64,000 nucleotides of DNA from Reticulitermes speratus (taxonomy: Eukaryota; Arthropoda; Insecta; Blattodea; Rhinotermitidae), in NCBI GenBank assembly GCA_021186555.1, contig JAJKFL010000042.1:21203521-21267520 (forward strand), given 5' to 3'. A program made the position numbers and the translations under genes. Below the pieces are notes generated by a model, which saw only the letters and a list, made by a program, of their open reading frames with translations, did not search any database and had not been told where the DNA came from. Positions 1 through 11,734 of this stretch are shown in pieces (positions within the stretch are counted from its first letter, which is position 1; every line of letters begins with the position of its first letter).

Positions 1-606
1 CCACTGCAGTTGGCACGTAAACTTTGTTAGGCAGATAGACCACAGACACACGCAGGTCTAATATTATGTATGAAATACTGTTGTACGTCAACATTCACAA
101 AAATGGAGAGGGTGAGAAACTTCTGAGAGAATATCCGACACATCTAATTCTGTACTTACGTAGCTCGGTCTTGACAAAAAATAAAATAAATGACAATGAC
201 AAAGATAAAAATAGTAACACTAAGGCTCTCTCTCTCTCTCTCAGCAGCAATAACTCAATTCTATATTATTCATGTGCTGGCTCAACAACCGTAAGGCCAA
301 TCGCACAGACAGCACAGCAACATAAAACAACTAACGTCAGATAACAACGCACAAATAATAAACACATACAGAACAGACAACAAGAACAGATCACATCCGC
401 TACCATGACTAATATTAGCATAGTTACATTAACAGATGACTATGAGACGTCAATTTGTTCCTGACTATAATAACAGAGTAACAGACTGTTTGATTACAAA
501 CCTAGTAACAGGAAAGTGGGCTCTTAATGTGCGTTCGGTACTCCTTGTTTCAAGGTTAGGCTCAAAGCACAGTATGCACTAACCTTTCTTGATCTTTTAT
601 TTTTTA
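1..606. other. Non-genic, no element recognised
   Basis: No coding pattern, RNA gene or repeat boundary is recognised here. A short CT run lies near 226-241. Small open frames in this stretch have no recognisable domain and unbiased composition. Confidence 0.6.
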
Positions 607-789
607 TTTTTCCAAGTAATAGAACACCGGTGGAATGAAATTGACAGGAGAAAACCGAAGTACTCGGGAAAAAACCTGTCCCAGTGCCACTTTGTCCACC
701 ACAAATCCCACATGGACTGACCCGGGATCGAACCCAGGCCTCCGCGGTGGGAGGTCGGCGACTAACCGCCTGAGCCGTGGCACGGCCCT
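607..789 (-). mobile_element. SINE-E copy (tRNA-derived)
   Basis: Read on the minus strand the element begins with a tRNA-like head: an A-box-like stretch (GGCTCAGGCGGTTAGTCG, about 760-780) followed by a good pol III B box (GGGTTCGATCCCGGG, about 721-736). The body runs to an A/T-rich end near 610. Parts of the body recur at 2668-2712 and 11735-11945, which supports a dispersed family. No clean target-site duplication was found. The head could suggest a tRNA gene, but no cloverleaf with acceptor stem closes, so SINE is preferred. Confidence 0.8.
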
Positions 790-2410
790 ATTCTTACAGT
801 TACTACCGACGTAAAGCTGCTCGAATGGAATCACAGTTTATTTTCCTCATACGAGAAACAATATCTCGTGTCGTATCTGACAATTCGACGGAGATGAGCA
901 GCAGGAGAATCTATCTCTACATCCTCGGGTGCTTGAGATCCCAACCAAAATTATTGATAACATTCAACGTTGTTCTCTGTGACTAGCAGTCGGTTGACAC
1001 ATAACACGGTCCCTTCCGCAAGTGCTCACACTGCAAACATGCAGGCTCATGTGCATTAACCGACCGGAGCTCAGCAGTAACTGCGATATACTGTATGCAC
1101 CGTCTGCTACATGTCCCCTTTGCAGACAGACAAGGAATGGCACTCATTTGCCTCTGAAATGTTTGGGAAAACAGAGAAGGCAAAGGCAATTTTAATTACA
1201 GCCGTGCCCACAGCAACTGATGCTTGGACTGATACCCTGTTGTTGCCACATCTACACCGTCGGAGGTACATTCTACAAACTAAACGAGCAACATTATTCA
1301 GAGCCGAAGAAAATACTAATGAACAGAGAGACAATATATTTACACAGGCGTGAACTTACACCCATTCCATTTGATTTTTCAACTTCTTTTCACTCTCAGC
1401 CGAGAAAAACGCAACGAACCAGGCAACGAGGAAGTGACGTTGCTGTTTAACGTGAAGAGGAGCCTACGGACCGCATGTGGCAACACTGCGTTTTACTTCA
1501 AGCTTCATTGCTGTTGCCACAGATATAACTACAAAAATGTGACTGAATGAGGTGAGAAACAGAAGCCGATGGGGGATTCGAGAGACTGAAATTTTCTAAC
1601 AAAACAGAAGAACCATGGAAACTCGCTGTAACCGAGTCCGATCCTGAATCGCATATTCAGTTGACTAAAACATTCAAACAGATAAAAAGAAGGCGCTCGT
1701 TCCTATCAGGTGCTTCCCCGCCTTAGCAATGTAACACACAAGTTCAACGCCGTTGGGTCATACGACACACACATTCCTCAACTACATGGAGTGTACACCG
1801 CAAAAGCAGGGACCAAAAGTTCATAAAGAAATTTAATTTAGCTGAACTTAAATACGATATCAATGTGCTGAATCACATACTAAAGTCAGACATGATGACT
1901 TTTAGAAGCTTAATTGTCACTGTGTGAAACGAATCACGGCAATCAACAGGAAACCATCAACCGTAATAAAATACATTATTCAAATTTTGGTGGGTACAGA
2001 CCATAATGTTAAAGCATGGCAGATCTATCCTAACAAACTCATCTACATATTTCACGTAAAACGTGACATACATTCCAATTCTGCCTTATGCGTGTCCAGA
2101 ATGTGGCGGTAACTTCCGGTATCCGTACTGTCAGAGTCTGAAATATACGTTCGCCTGTTCGCCCCAGCACTGCAGATTTTAGCGGACTTTTTTAAGTTCT
2201 CACACTTCATTGTTATTGGGTGTTTTTACGCAAAGTGTTAGTTCACAGACGTCCCTAAGACAATATACAATCTACCCTTTCCTCAACGTCCAGAGGGTGT
2301 TAAGTCATACGGACCAATGGCAGGATAAAACTTGGCTTACATAACAGGCGAAGAATTTCTTGAGTAGCTAAGGACTGTGAACTTCTCAAAGACTTTCCCC
2401 TTTTATTTAA
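790..2410. other. Non-genic, no element recognised
   Basis: Mixed A/T-rich sequence. Short overlapping frames occur on both strands around 980-1550, but none shows a recognisable domain. No repeat boundaries or RNA signals were identified. Confidence 0.55.
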
Positions 2411-2484
2411 TGATCGTGATTATGATGATGATGATGACGACGATGACGGCGGTAACAACAATAATGGCAATAATAATAATAATG
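2411..2484. repeat. Impure (GAT)n / (AAT)n microsatellite
   Basis: Interrupted runs of GAT, GAC and AAT trinucleotides, typical of simple-sequence expansion. No function is implied. Confidence 0.85.
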
Positions 2485-2639
2485 TAACAATAACGACAAG
2501 ATACGAAAATAAGAGACTTTTTAAAGGTTTCTGAGTGGCGGAATGAACTTTTCTTTTACATGGTGAAGGGCCCCGCAGCAGATGCTACGGACGCACCACA
2601 GCCTTAAGGCTTTTTGTGCAACCCTGTGATGAAGATGAA

Positions 2640-2760
2640 GATGAGCAGTTTTTTTACCAAGTTTTACAAGTAATGGAGAACCAGTGGAATGAAATTGACA
2701 GGGGAAAACCGACGAATGGACGTTGACTTCGGCAACAAAGGCCCATGCATAGCATGAGGG
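2640..2760 (-). mobile_element. SINE-E 3' body fragment
   Basis: Positions 2668-2712 match the 3' body of the SINE at 607-789 (shared TGGAATGAAATTGACAGG and flanks), in the same orientation. The sequence then diverges and no B box was recognised. This is either a SINE with another head or a truncated copy. The 120-residue frame overlapping it on the minus strand is treated as chance. Confidence 0.6.
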
Positions 2761-3799
2761 GTCATCATTTATCATGCCCTGTGCATGGCACGTGTAGGCC
2801 GAAGCAGATTCTGCAAGTATTTGTGTCACTTTGACACTTCTGTCCCACACAATATCTTCGTCTAAGCAGAACCAACCGAACAACGTGTATCAAAGTGTAA
2901 CACTTCTTACTAGGATTCGGGAGTTACCCGGTTTGACTCTCGGCCAGAACACGGACTATTCTGACGTTTTGCTTCAGTTATGCGACTACTACTTCCACAT
3001 CCTTTCCCCTTTCATTATCCACTAGTATGAAGTCAATCGAAACTACATAATGGGAGTTACTGACGGCGTCGTTAAACTACAAACAGATCTGTGTTCATAA
3101 TAAAGTTGGCAGCAATGTCAAAGAATTCGATTTAAATGTAATTTAAATGCCTTGCCTGATCCGACATTTATGTTGGATGTTACACACTGTACGACAGAAA
3201 TTTAACAACGTGGAACAAGAATATAAAAATAATGAAACAGTCGTTTACGAAAGTATGTGTTTATTCTTCAAGATCGATGAACTTACTAACTGGGGAAATA
3301 AATTACATTTAGACGTGTTTACTCGAAGTACAGTGTATCACAAATATCCTACTGGCTATGAAAGTCAACAGATGTGAGAATGCCACGAATGGCTTCTTGA
3401 AAATAAATCCCTAGGCCAAAGTCTTAGGGCCAGGAATGTTTCATTATAAACATCCCGACTTCCAGACCAAGGAGGGCGCACGCACGTCTGTGAGTTTCAT
3501 TAGCAATTCGTCATTATTACCAAGCTTAGTCTGCTTCGCTTTCCTTTAGGCCAACAAGACAGTTGTATCTAAATGCACAGTATGCCTTAGGCCTAAACCA
3601 TTTGCAATGTGTGCGATGCCAAAGTTGACTGACCATATAGTTACATTATCACAAATATGACAGCTTTATCAGGTATTACGGCACACCCGAAATGTTAATG
3701 CATTCTGTCTCTGTACACAGCAAACCTTTTGATGACTATCCAAACGGATGCGCAGCCTCATGCGCACACGGTCTTGGGCAGGTCAAACACTGAAATTGT
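2761..3799. other. Non-genic, no element recognised
   Basis: No domain, RNA gene or repeat was recognised. The frame at 3147-3377 has no family resemblance I can name. Confidence 0.5.
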
Positions 3800-4040
3800 G
3801 AGAACTGTCAATGACAACTCAATGTTGACAGTTACTTTATGTTACATGTACATGTTTCGGCCTTACAACGCCGTCATCAGGTACTGACAATTACAAAATA
3901 CACAAATTCATAGATAAGATCAAGAACTCATTCTTTTATAGGAATGTGTGAAGTTCAAAAATTTTATAATGTCACTGATACGATTTTTGCCGAAACATGG
4001 GTAACATGCTGTTAAAATATGCAAATTATTTTAAAAGAAT
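3800..4040 (-). mobile_element. Penelope-like repeat arm (left, inverted)
   Basis: This arm is homologous in inverse orientation to 4978-5227: both contain TATTTTAAC, a TTTCGGCAA motif, CTTCACACATTCC, TGATCTTATCTATG-like text and a hammerhead-like core, in the same order. Inverted terminal repeats of this kind with a CUGAUGA ... GAAAC core resemble the pseudo-LTRs of Penelope-like elements. No reverse transcriptase or GIY-YIG domain is present between the arms, so any such element is a non-autonomous or deleted copy. Confidence 0.55.
3842..3888 (-). ncRNA. Hammerhead-like ribozyme core
   Basis: On the minus strand the order is CUGAUGA, one unpaired C, stem II GGC/GCC around an 8-nt loop, then GAAAC and a possible ACAU/AUGU stem III. 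A convincing stem I was not found, so the motif may be inactive or work only as a dimer. Hammerhead motifs in Penelope-like repeats are established; assignment of this copy is inference. Confidence 0.45.
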
Positions 4041-4141
4041 GCAGTGATGCATTATTACATTCTGTTATTTATATACCATTTTGGGACAATATTTTGCACT
4101 AACTAAATACCTAAGATGTTACTCAACACCATCAACGGAAG

Positions 4142-4389
4142 TTAAATAATTTTGATTTCAGGCTTCCGTCGCGATGTTGATGCGATCTGCACTCTTCTGG
4201 GATATTACGCGGCGTCGTGAGGTAATTGTTTACTGACGTTTCGGGACAACGTATCGGTCCCATCTTCAAGGGTCAAGACTCTTGACCCTTGAAGACGGGA
4301 TCAATACGTTGTCCCGAAACGTCGGTAAACAATTACCACACGACGCCGCGTAATATCCCAGAAGAGCGCAGATCTCTTAAATAATTTTG
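4142..4389. mobile_element. Snapback element with 13-bp target duplication
   Basis: Two near-perfect inverted arms (about 4184-4270 and 4277-4374) meet at an almost loop-less centre (TTCAAGGGTCAAGA then its complement). The whole is bracketed by the direct repeat TTAAATAATTTTG at 4142-4154 and 4377-4389, which proves insertion as a unit. A one-sided tail of about 30 bp (4155-4183) lies between the left duplication and the left arm. Each arm carries a UUGAAGA, stem (GGGA/UCCC), GAAACG order resembling a hammerhead core with the essential first C replaced. Related arms occur at 39957-40088 and 42781-42842. Confidence 0.8.
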
Positions 4390-4454
4390 TTACCCCAACA
4401 AAGTGAAGGAAAAGACATAAAAATACACAGCTTTTAATAAGATGTACCATTTTC

Positions 4455-4970
4455 AGGCGAATTCGGAAAATCAAGAAAAGCGACTATTAGCTTTGTCATG
4501 TTTGTCTGTCCACCCTTCCGTCTATCTGTCCACATGGAACAACTCGGCTTCTACTGGACGGATTTTCATTAAATTTTATATTTGAGTATTTTTTTCGAAA
4601 ATCTGTCGCAAAATTCAAATTTCATTAAAATTTGACAAGAATAACGGGTACTTTACATGAAGACGTATGTACAATTATAATATCTCGATCAATTCTTCTT
4701 AAAATGAGAAATGGTTCAGACAAAAGTTGTACAGTAAATCAAAACACACATTTTATGTTCAATAACCTTTTTCGAAAATCGTGCCGTTTATGAGAAAGTG
4801 TGGAAAATGTGGTAGTGCCAGACAGGCCACACATGACAATGCGGCGCATGCGCTTTACAAGCTGTATAATTATGGCTACACACACACTCAGAATACGTAA
4901 TACTTATTGCTTTTCCACGGAAACAATGGTTACATGAACGCAACTCAATGTTACGTTATACGTACACTTC
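4455..4970 (-). mobile_element. TIR-M family copy (GGCGCGTTCGC-type ends)
   Basis: This is the reverse orientation of the repeat at 62500-63013. Shared landmarks are the GCGCATGCGC region, ATTTTATGTTCAATAAC-like text, TACATGAAGACGTATGTA, and GACTATTAGCTTTGTCATG at the low-coordinate end. It lies between the two inverted hammerhead-like arms, probably as a nested insertion. Copies elsewhere have short subterminal inverted repeats, suggesting a non-autonomous DNA transposon of unknown superfamily. Confidence 0.65.
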
Positions 4971-4977
4971 CCTCTCG

Positions 4978-5227
4978 TTAAAATAATAATTTACATATTT
5001 TAACGACAGGTTATTCATATTTCGGCAACAAATCTTACAAAGAACATTACAAACTCTTTAAACTTCACACATTCCCGTATGATAATGAGCTCTCAATCTT
5101 ATCTATGGATCTGTGTGATATTTATAGTTCTCAATACACTTATGATGATGGCCCTGTAAGGTCGAAACATGTTGTACATGTGACATTAAATAAATGCCAA
5201 AATTGAGCTCTGTCTGACGGTTCTTTT
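4978..5227 (+). mobile_element. Penelope-like repeat arm (right)
   Basis: This is the inverted partner of 3800-4040, with the same landmark order and roughly 70% similarity by eye. Its ribozyme-like core (5151-5176) reads AUGAUGA instead of CUGAUGA before the stem and GAAAC, so it should be catalytically dead. The pair spans about 1.43 kb with other elements between. Confidence 0.55.
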
Positions 5228-5914
5228 ATTATATTCTTTATATATCGTGCCACAGCGGGATGTGTGGACCAAAGTTTACTGAAGTTGTCATTTGAATCCC
5301 TTTAATGATTATGCTTCTCCTGTGTCTTCCTTTACGTTAAAGCAGTCAGGACTGTTTTATCCTGCAATGAAGGACTTCCACCGCTTGTATGAATAATGAT
5401 TCATAAAACTCCTGGAGCAAAGGAGACCATCACAAAAGCACTTCACTGATCCCGAACACATGCTACAGTTTTGAACAGCTCCTGTGTCGCAGTGCTATTG
5501 AGAGGTCAACTCCAAGAAACACGCAGTGTTCCTGATGTCATACGAAGAGATCATCTATCAAGATTGTTTCCTGTTTCTTTTGAAAGTCTCTTCATTTCTC
5601 TCAAATGATCAGAAATCTGATGTAGTTCTCTCACTTCTTCGTCCAACTGTTCGAACATAAAAAAGCAATCAATTTCCGGACTCTTTTGAAGTTAGAGTAA
5701 ACTTGAACGTAACACACTGGACTGCGACTGACAGTTGCCAAACGTCTGGGGAGATTTCGGTAATTTCCGAGCTGTTTACCAGGTTTTCTTTCCAAAAACC
5801 AAATGTTAAAAAGAAAGTTTCGTTGTTAAAAAAATGTTAGTTCTTTTCTTACGAAAATTAAAGCTTTTTAGAACAGTATTTAGTGCAATTTATCTCATTC
5901 GATTACTCTAGACG
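5228..5914. other. Non-genic, no element recognised
   Basis: A/T-rich sequence with no open frame of note, no RNA gene and no repeat boundary that I could identify. Confidence 0.5.
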
Positions 5915-6003
5915 AGAGAGCGGTCGTGATTCAATTCCCGTCAGGGAATCTTATCGTTACTACTCAATGGGTACCGGAGGTTTTTCCCCCTGCAGATAAA
6001 GCG
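5915..6003 (+). mobile_element. tRNA-like SINE fragment ending in microsatellite
   Basis: A degenerate B box (GTGATTCAATTCCCGTC, about 5927-5943) is followed by a short body with GGTACCGGAGGTTTTTCCCC and then directly by the GTAT array. SINE 3' ends often seed such arrays. The A box is poor. Confidence 0.45.
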
Positions 6004-6440
6004 ATACGTACGTACGTATGTATGTATGTATGTATGTATGTATGTATGTATGTATGTATGTATGTATATGTATGTATGTATGTAGGCCTATGTATCTATG
6101 TGTGAATGTATGTACGTATGTATATATGTATGTATGTAGGCATATGTATCTATGTGTGAATGTATGTATGTATATATGTATATGTATGTAGGCCTATGTA
6201 TCTATGTGTGAATGGATGTATGTATGTATGTATGTATGTATGTAGGTCTATGTATCTATGTGTGAATGCATGTACGTATGTATGTATGTAGGCCTATGTA
6301 TCTATGTGTGAACGTATGTATGTATGTATGTATGTATGTATGCTTGCATGTATGTATGTATGTATGTATATGTATGTCTGGACGTACGTATGTAACCTAT
6401 GTATGTATGTATGTATGTATGTATGTATGTATGCATGCAT
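6004..6440. repeat. (GTAT)n satellite with a recurring 26-bp island
   Basis: Tetranucleotide GTAT arrays alternate with five copies of a conserved island (TAGGCCTATGTATCTATG, then TGTGAATG). The islands start near 6083, 6137, 6188, 6243 and 6289, giving 46-55 bp higher-order units. The long frames rich in Val-Cys-Met-Tyr or His-Thr-Tyr-Ile are translations of this array, not genes. Confidence 0.9.
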
Positions 6441-6751
6441 GCCTGTGTTACATGGCTAAACATACTAAAGGTTTTTACACTGACTGACCTACAACAATAT
6501 GTGCCAGTGTGAGTACCTTCTGTACTTTCCAGCCACGTACTCCGAGTTCCCTGATGATGGTCCACCGGACCCAAATATGCAAGAACTGATACGTAATAAA
6601 CAACAACTTTAGTAAGTTGTTATGACGGTGCGATTTTAATTAAGTTACAAGTTCAGTACACGGCACATAATCAACAGGATTATATTCAAACACACCCTCA
6701 AACCATGTTCTTCTTTTTAGACAGACAAATTGCACACCCACATAAAACAGG

Positions 6752-7058
6752 GGGGCACGCGGTAACGCAGTTGGTTGCGGCATTGCGCTACAAGCCGGAA
6801 GGTCGCGGGTTCGATTCCCGATGGTGTAATTGGAATTTTTCATTCACATAATCCTTCCAGTCGCATTATGGCCCTGGGGTCGACTCAGCCTCTAACAGAA
6901 ATTAGTACCAGGAATATTTCCTGGGGGGGTAAAGGCGGCCGGCGCTTAGGGCTGACAACCTTACCACCTTCATGTCCGATTGTCTAGAAATCTGGGAGCC
7001 TCAACCTCCTGGAACCCTAATGGCCTGTCCAGGCCTGTAATGGGATTGCTTTAACTTT
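6752..7058 (+). mobile_element. SINE-D copy with 12-bp target duplication
   Basis: The tRNA-like head carries an A-box-like stretch (CACGCGGTAACGCAGTTGG) and a strong B box (GGGTTCGATTCCCG, about 6808-6821). The body is shared along its length with 38477-38782, ending in AGGCCTGTAATGGGA. The direct repeat ACATAAAACAGG at 6740-6751 and 7059-7070 delimits the insertion. A 67-residue minus-strand frame and a 70-residue plus-strand frame overlap the element and are not genes. Confidence 0.9.
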
Positions 7059-7184
7059 ACATAAAACAGGCTGCCATCATAATCTTACGTTTCTGTGGTC
7101 TTCGTCTATGTATAATTTGGTTTTCCGGATGTAGCCGCCAAATCCCCGAAACCATAACTCATACGGTAGGTAGAAAGTGCTTAA

Positions 7185-7468
7185 TTAAGCACCACACCAC
7201 AAAGGCGTATAAGGGAGTGAAGATATAGCTCCATTCATTCAGAGCCTCGGCTTTTGATTAAGTTACGTGGTCAGCCTCAGGTTCCGGCCGCTTTACGCTT
7301 GAGGAACAAGTACCCGATGCCTATTGAGCAGGAGGCCAAGTGGACTCCAGAGCTGGTCTAGACGCTCTCCAGAAGAGAAAAATCCGCCGCTTATGTCGGG
7401 AATACGCAGAAACATGATCCTCGGTCGTCAGTCCGCTGCCTAGTCATATCGATTGAGCTACCTCGACT
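7185..7468 (-). mobile_element. SINE-C, old copy
   Basis: Shows the SINE-C pattern seen at 46-48 kb: GCATATAAGGG-like start, CTCCATTCATTC, CCTCGGC, GGCCGCTTTACG, a TACCCGATGCC segment, AGGAGGCC, then a degenerate tRNA-like end near 7400-7465. It has many substitutions, so it is an old insertion. No target duplication was found. Confidence 0.6.
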
Positions 7469-7493
7469 ATGCTTACATATTAGACAGTATAAT

Positions 7494-7774
7494 CATAGGC
7501 GTAACTTGGAAAGTGCAAAGGGGGGGGGGGGCAAATGCCCCCAATAGGTTTTCTACCTAAGAATAGTTTTTTTGGCTACTGAGTTGAAAAGAGGCAAATA
7601 AAAAATAGGAGTATTTTCAAAACGATTATTTGGGTGGTGTAAAGACAGAAACAAATCGAAAAAATCAGTCTTCCCCTCTTTCTTAAATCGACTCCTTCGT
7701 AAATTAAAGTTCCTAATGCCCATGATCGATTTTGCTCCCTCTCCCCCACTGTTATTAGCCAAGTTACGCCTATG
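7494..7774. mobile_element. hAT-type MITE
   Basis: Perfect 16-bp terminal inverted repeats, CATAGGCGTAACTTGG and its complement, bound a 281-bp unit. Flanking 8-mers AGTATAAT (7486-7493) and ACTATAAT (7775-7782) match at 7 of 8 bases, as expected for an aged hAT duplication. A run of 12 G sits just inside the left end. No transposase is encoded; the 69-residue minus-strand frame inside has no hAT motif. Confidence 0.8.
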
Positions 7775-7782
7775 ACTATAAT

Positions 7783-10700
7783 TATGTTTGTACGTTTGGT
7801 ATTTTGGTATTTATGTTCTTATATGTAAAACAAAAGAGTGCTAAATTCAACAGCATAAACAAGACATTCGCGGAACACATTATGTTAATGGTGGCAATTC
7901 AGAAAGTCGAGTAGCCTGACGTTTTGACAAACAATTTGTACATGTCTTTAACATTTCCAACACTGAGTTAAACACTACCGCCTGTTGGCTATTAACTCGG
8001 ACGATTGGCGGGACAATAATATGTTTCATGTCACGAACGATGTTATATTACATCCACGTAGAGTTCTGAACCATTTGCAAATAACTGTACCGCAGAGAAG
8101 CACAATCAAAACTTAAGAGCGATGGAATTCAACCGGAGATAACAGGACCCCTCGGGCATGCGAAGCCTGTTTAAGCATTGGCCCCACTCCCTTCCACGAT
8201 AACATTACCTCTCCAGAAAGAAACAGCTACCAAATTTTTCGTCGGACCTATTCCGTGAAGAAACAAGAGACCAGTAAAATGCATACACAAATCAGACAAA
8301 ATAAAGACTAATGCAGTAATAGAAACAGACGAAAAAAGACGTTACATAGTAAAAGGGAATAAACAGGGTATTTCGGCAGGAATATTTCTGGACATGACTG
8401 CTACTAAGTTTGTCCGAAGCCTGGCTTCACTCCATCTCCCATATGTACTTCCTTTGTAAATTCAAAACGCCACCATCACTAATTCAAAGAATTAAATATC
8501 TCGAACAACGGAATGTCACAATTCTTCGTTTTGTTTCAAAGTACAGAATACAGAATTAATGACATGCCACGTACAGTCGTGACTTCGCTCTTCTGGGCAT
8601 CTCTTATTCAGTTTTCCTTCTAAATTCGAACTAGAGCCCTTTTTAAAACTTCAAGTTCTGAACATTAGAAACTTTAAGTGACACATCCGTACGCAGATGT
8701 TAATTAAATACGCACATTGCATTCACACATCTCATTCGAGTCCAGGAAAGAACAGCTACGCTTTCATACAGCTCGTAGACACTTTCGGAAGAATCGATAT
8801 ACCACAATTACAACACGACTTGTACTCTGAAAGAAATAAAAGACACGGGTTCTTTTATTCGTATTCTACGTACCTGATGGGAAAAAATGTTCAGTGCCAT
8901 CCATGTAAAATTCCGACAACATGTGAGATAGTTACATTCAGTTATTATTTCCGAACGCTATTTTCATTGAGGCAAGTTTTAATTTTACTTGTACAAAATC
9001 AACTTCATCTCGACCTTTGAAATCATCGCCTTTCAGGAGAAACGCTCCATATAAAATGCACATACATTTGTTACACTGGACATCAGAACTAGTAACCACG
9101 TCAAACAACCTTTACGTCTTTCAGGTCACCGCCCAGATGAGTGCTATAGAATACAAGCATAAGGCATGAAGTTCCTACATTTGTCTCCACAAATGCCTAA
9201 TGACTTCCTAGTCCTAAATTTTGAACAGTTTTCTTTTCTGTTTGTTGTCGTATAACGCTGATTGAAATTACATCGCTGTATAACTTCAGTAAAAGATACA
9301 GTGTAATCAAATAACCTACAAATCAAGCAGTATGAAACGAAATGGTAACTGTAAGTCGGTGTGGTCGATCCACGTTTCTTATATCGGCAAGATATATTTA
9401 TCAACATGACTCTAGAATTATAATCACACAGTCTGTAGCAAACACGCGTGGTAATCAGTTTCATTGTAAAGTTACTAAAAGTGTCGACACGAGATGTACA
9501 CTACACTGGGTCACTGAACTACGATACTGTTACGTAACACAGTGCCACCTGCAGCATTCAGACTTACTGGCGTGCAGCAGGCACACTGCATTACAGGCAT
9601 CATTGGTATGTCTCAATTTATTGTTTCAACATCTGTACCTGACAGATAAAATTAGCACTTCATTAAACATCGTTCTAAGAGCACCAGCAGTGTAACGCCT
9701 GTAGTCTTTGAACTGCTGTCAGCGGATGCTGCTATGACGCAATCCGCGTCTTTCTCAGGGATTATCTGGAAGCAGCACCGAGATCGAGTGTTGAAACGCT
9801 TGAACGTTGATGTTGTTAGACTAAACAATGATGAAGTCGCGATTTTCTTTACAACTGCTACTTCTGTTCACTGTTACTGCACAGCAGATGACGGTGACCA
9901 GGAAGAACACTGCTACGTCGCGTCGCCCAAAAATAGTTACAAGAGCGACACGCCACGACAGTTTTGAAAACAGACTCAGTAGTTTGACTACTTGTCGCTG
10001 ACACAAACTACAAAAATATTTTTACTGGTCGAAGTCCTTGCTCAGAAATGAAGCTTCATTCACTGGAGACTAACTCAAAATTACCTCACCGACGCCAATG
10101 CAACGCTATACAACGTGGCCCTCAGCTGTGGTGGAGCTCAAATTTTTTAACTGGGTTCGCTAATTGGCTATTTATCGTTCAACTTACGAACCCGGAATTC
10201 GCGCGAAAAAGGAGAATCGAACTTGAACAGTTTTCAAAATCACCACCAACACCAGATTCTTCGCTGAAGTGTTAACACGTGCACATATTATTTCACCGAC
10301 AAAGGACTCTGTTACACTCCTGAAGTCACGTATACCGTCGTCAAACAAGCGCTTGCAACACTTAAGGCCTGCTGCACAATGGTTAATGATTTACTCAATG
10401 AGGCGCAGTGGGTTTGTACCACAGCAACAGTAACACCTCCTTTGTTCTTTACGCAAACTGGACTGACTGCCAAATTCCCCAGTTTATGTTCCCATCCTAA
10501 GGCAGACCGTCCGAGAATCGAATTTCGGCCCATGGTCTGTTACAATACACGACAGCTTGTTTAATTTATGCATGGACAAGAAACGCCTGCAGATTTCAAA
10601 ACTCCGGTTAAGTTTCACAAACGGAACAATGTTGGTGAACAGTGACCGACGTTTCGACCCTGAAAATGAAGACAATACAATCCTTCAAATCATCGGTAAC

Positions 10701-11734
10701 TATTTACCAGCTTAAACAAAGTAACATATCCGAAGACTTGAATAATTAATGTTAAACGCGTATCTCTCAAAAACACAACAGTCTCGTATTTCAAAAGCAA
10801 ATCGTGAAACCACCCCAAGCTAAACCATAGGTACCCAAAATGTTCACACAACTGAAGTATTGCGTTTTGTACACAGTAAGGCAGAAAATGGTCACATTTT
10901 GGACCGCCGTAATTGTTAACGAGTTTAAAGTTTAGCGTTCCCGCCAGTTGTCAAGATCAAGAGGAACTGTCAAAGAGTTTTGTTGACAGTTGGCACTCAC
11001 AGTTCAAGACGGGGGTACGGGGGTCAGTGCTGACCAAACATTATTAAAATACGACACGTGCCAACACTTTCTGCCGCACGCTGCCTATGAGGTCGTTCTG
11101 AGTACTCCTCAGCGTCAGACAAGAAAGTTATCAGTCACTGAACATAAACAAAGTCACTAACCTCTTGACACCCTTCTACGGAATCATTTAAAATGGGACC
11201 CTACGAAATTATAGTGGATCAAAAACTTACTGAACAATATAAACAACAATAAGCATACCGTAAAGTGTTTCTTCGAAAGTTCTAGAATGACGACAGGTTT
11301 AATGCGAGACTAAACATGTCGGATGCGCCCATATCGTCTTACGGATTATGAAGAATCCCCGAGCAGCTCCAAGGCCGACCCGTAGACACTGAACACGCCA
11401 CGTTGTGACACGGCACTGTCTGGACTGCAGTTGTAGCGCAACTGTTACAGTGATATCTGAGCTGTACCACAGTACTGACAGGTACATTCTTGTCCGAGTC
11501 TACGGAACACGGGATATGGATATGATAATGAAACGTAGTTCTAACAAGATGGTGTAACTGGCCACACTGCTTGAGCGTCAATGTCATTTCAGAAAGGCCC
11601 GTTCTAACAACACGACTTCACGGTTTGGAGATGTTCCATAGTCAGCCACATGCCTCTATTTAACAAAGGGTTGGGTAAGGGGACAAAACGACAGCAAACC
11701 AGGCAAGGACAACATTCACTATGCAATATGGACA
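7783..11734. other. About 4 kb without a recognised element
   Basis: No domain, SINE head or clear repeat was seen. Frames of 60-117 residues occur (for example 8697-9020, 9342-9695 and 9734-9967), but they overlap others on the opposite strand and show no recognisable motif. This is either unique intergenic or intronic DNA, or repeats too decayed to read by eye. Confidence 0.45.

Noticed and set aside
2521-2883. 120-residue minus-strand frame
   Set aside because: Overlaps a SINE-E body fragment; no recognisable domain, and composition is ordinary.
6083-6315. CRISPR-like array (26-bp islands at regular spacing)
   Set aside because: Spacers are GTAT repeats, not unique sequence, and the context is a eukaryotic genome full of retroelements.
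6266-6574. Overlapping plus and minus open frames of 73 and 90 residues
   Set aside because: They are translations of the GTAT array in both directions, with no complexity expected of a protein.
8697-9967. Series of 77-117 residue frames as exons
   Set aside because: They overlap frames on the other strand, lack convincing splice-site arrangement or recognisable motifs.
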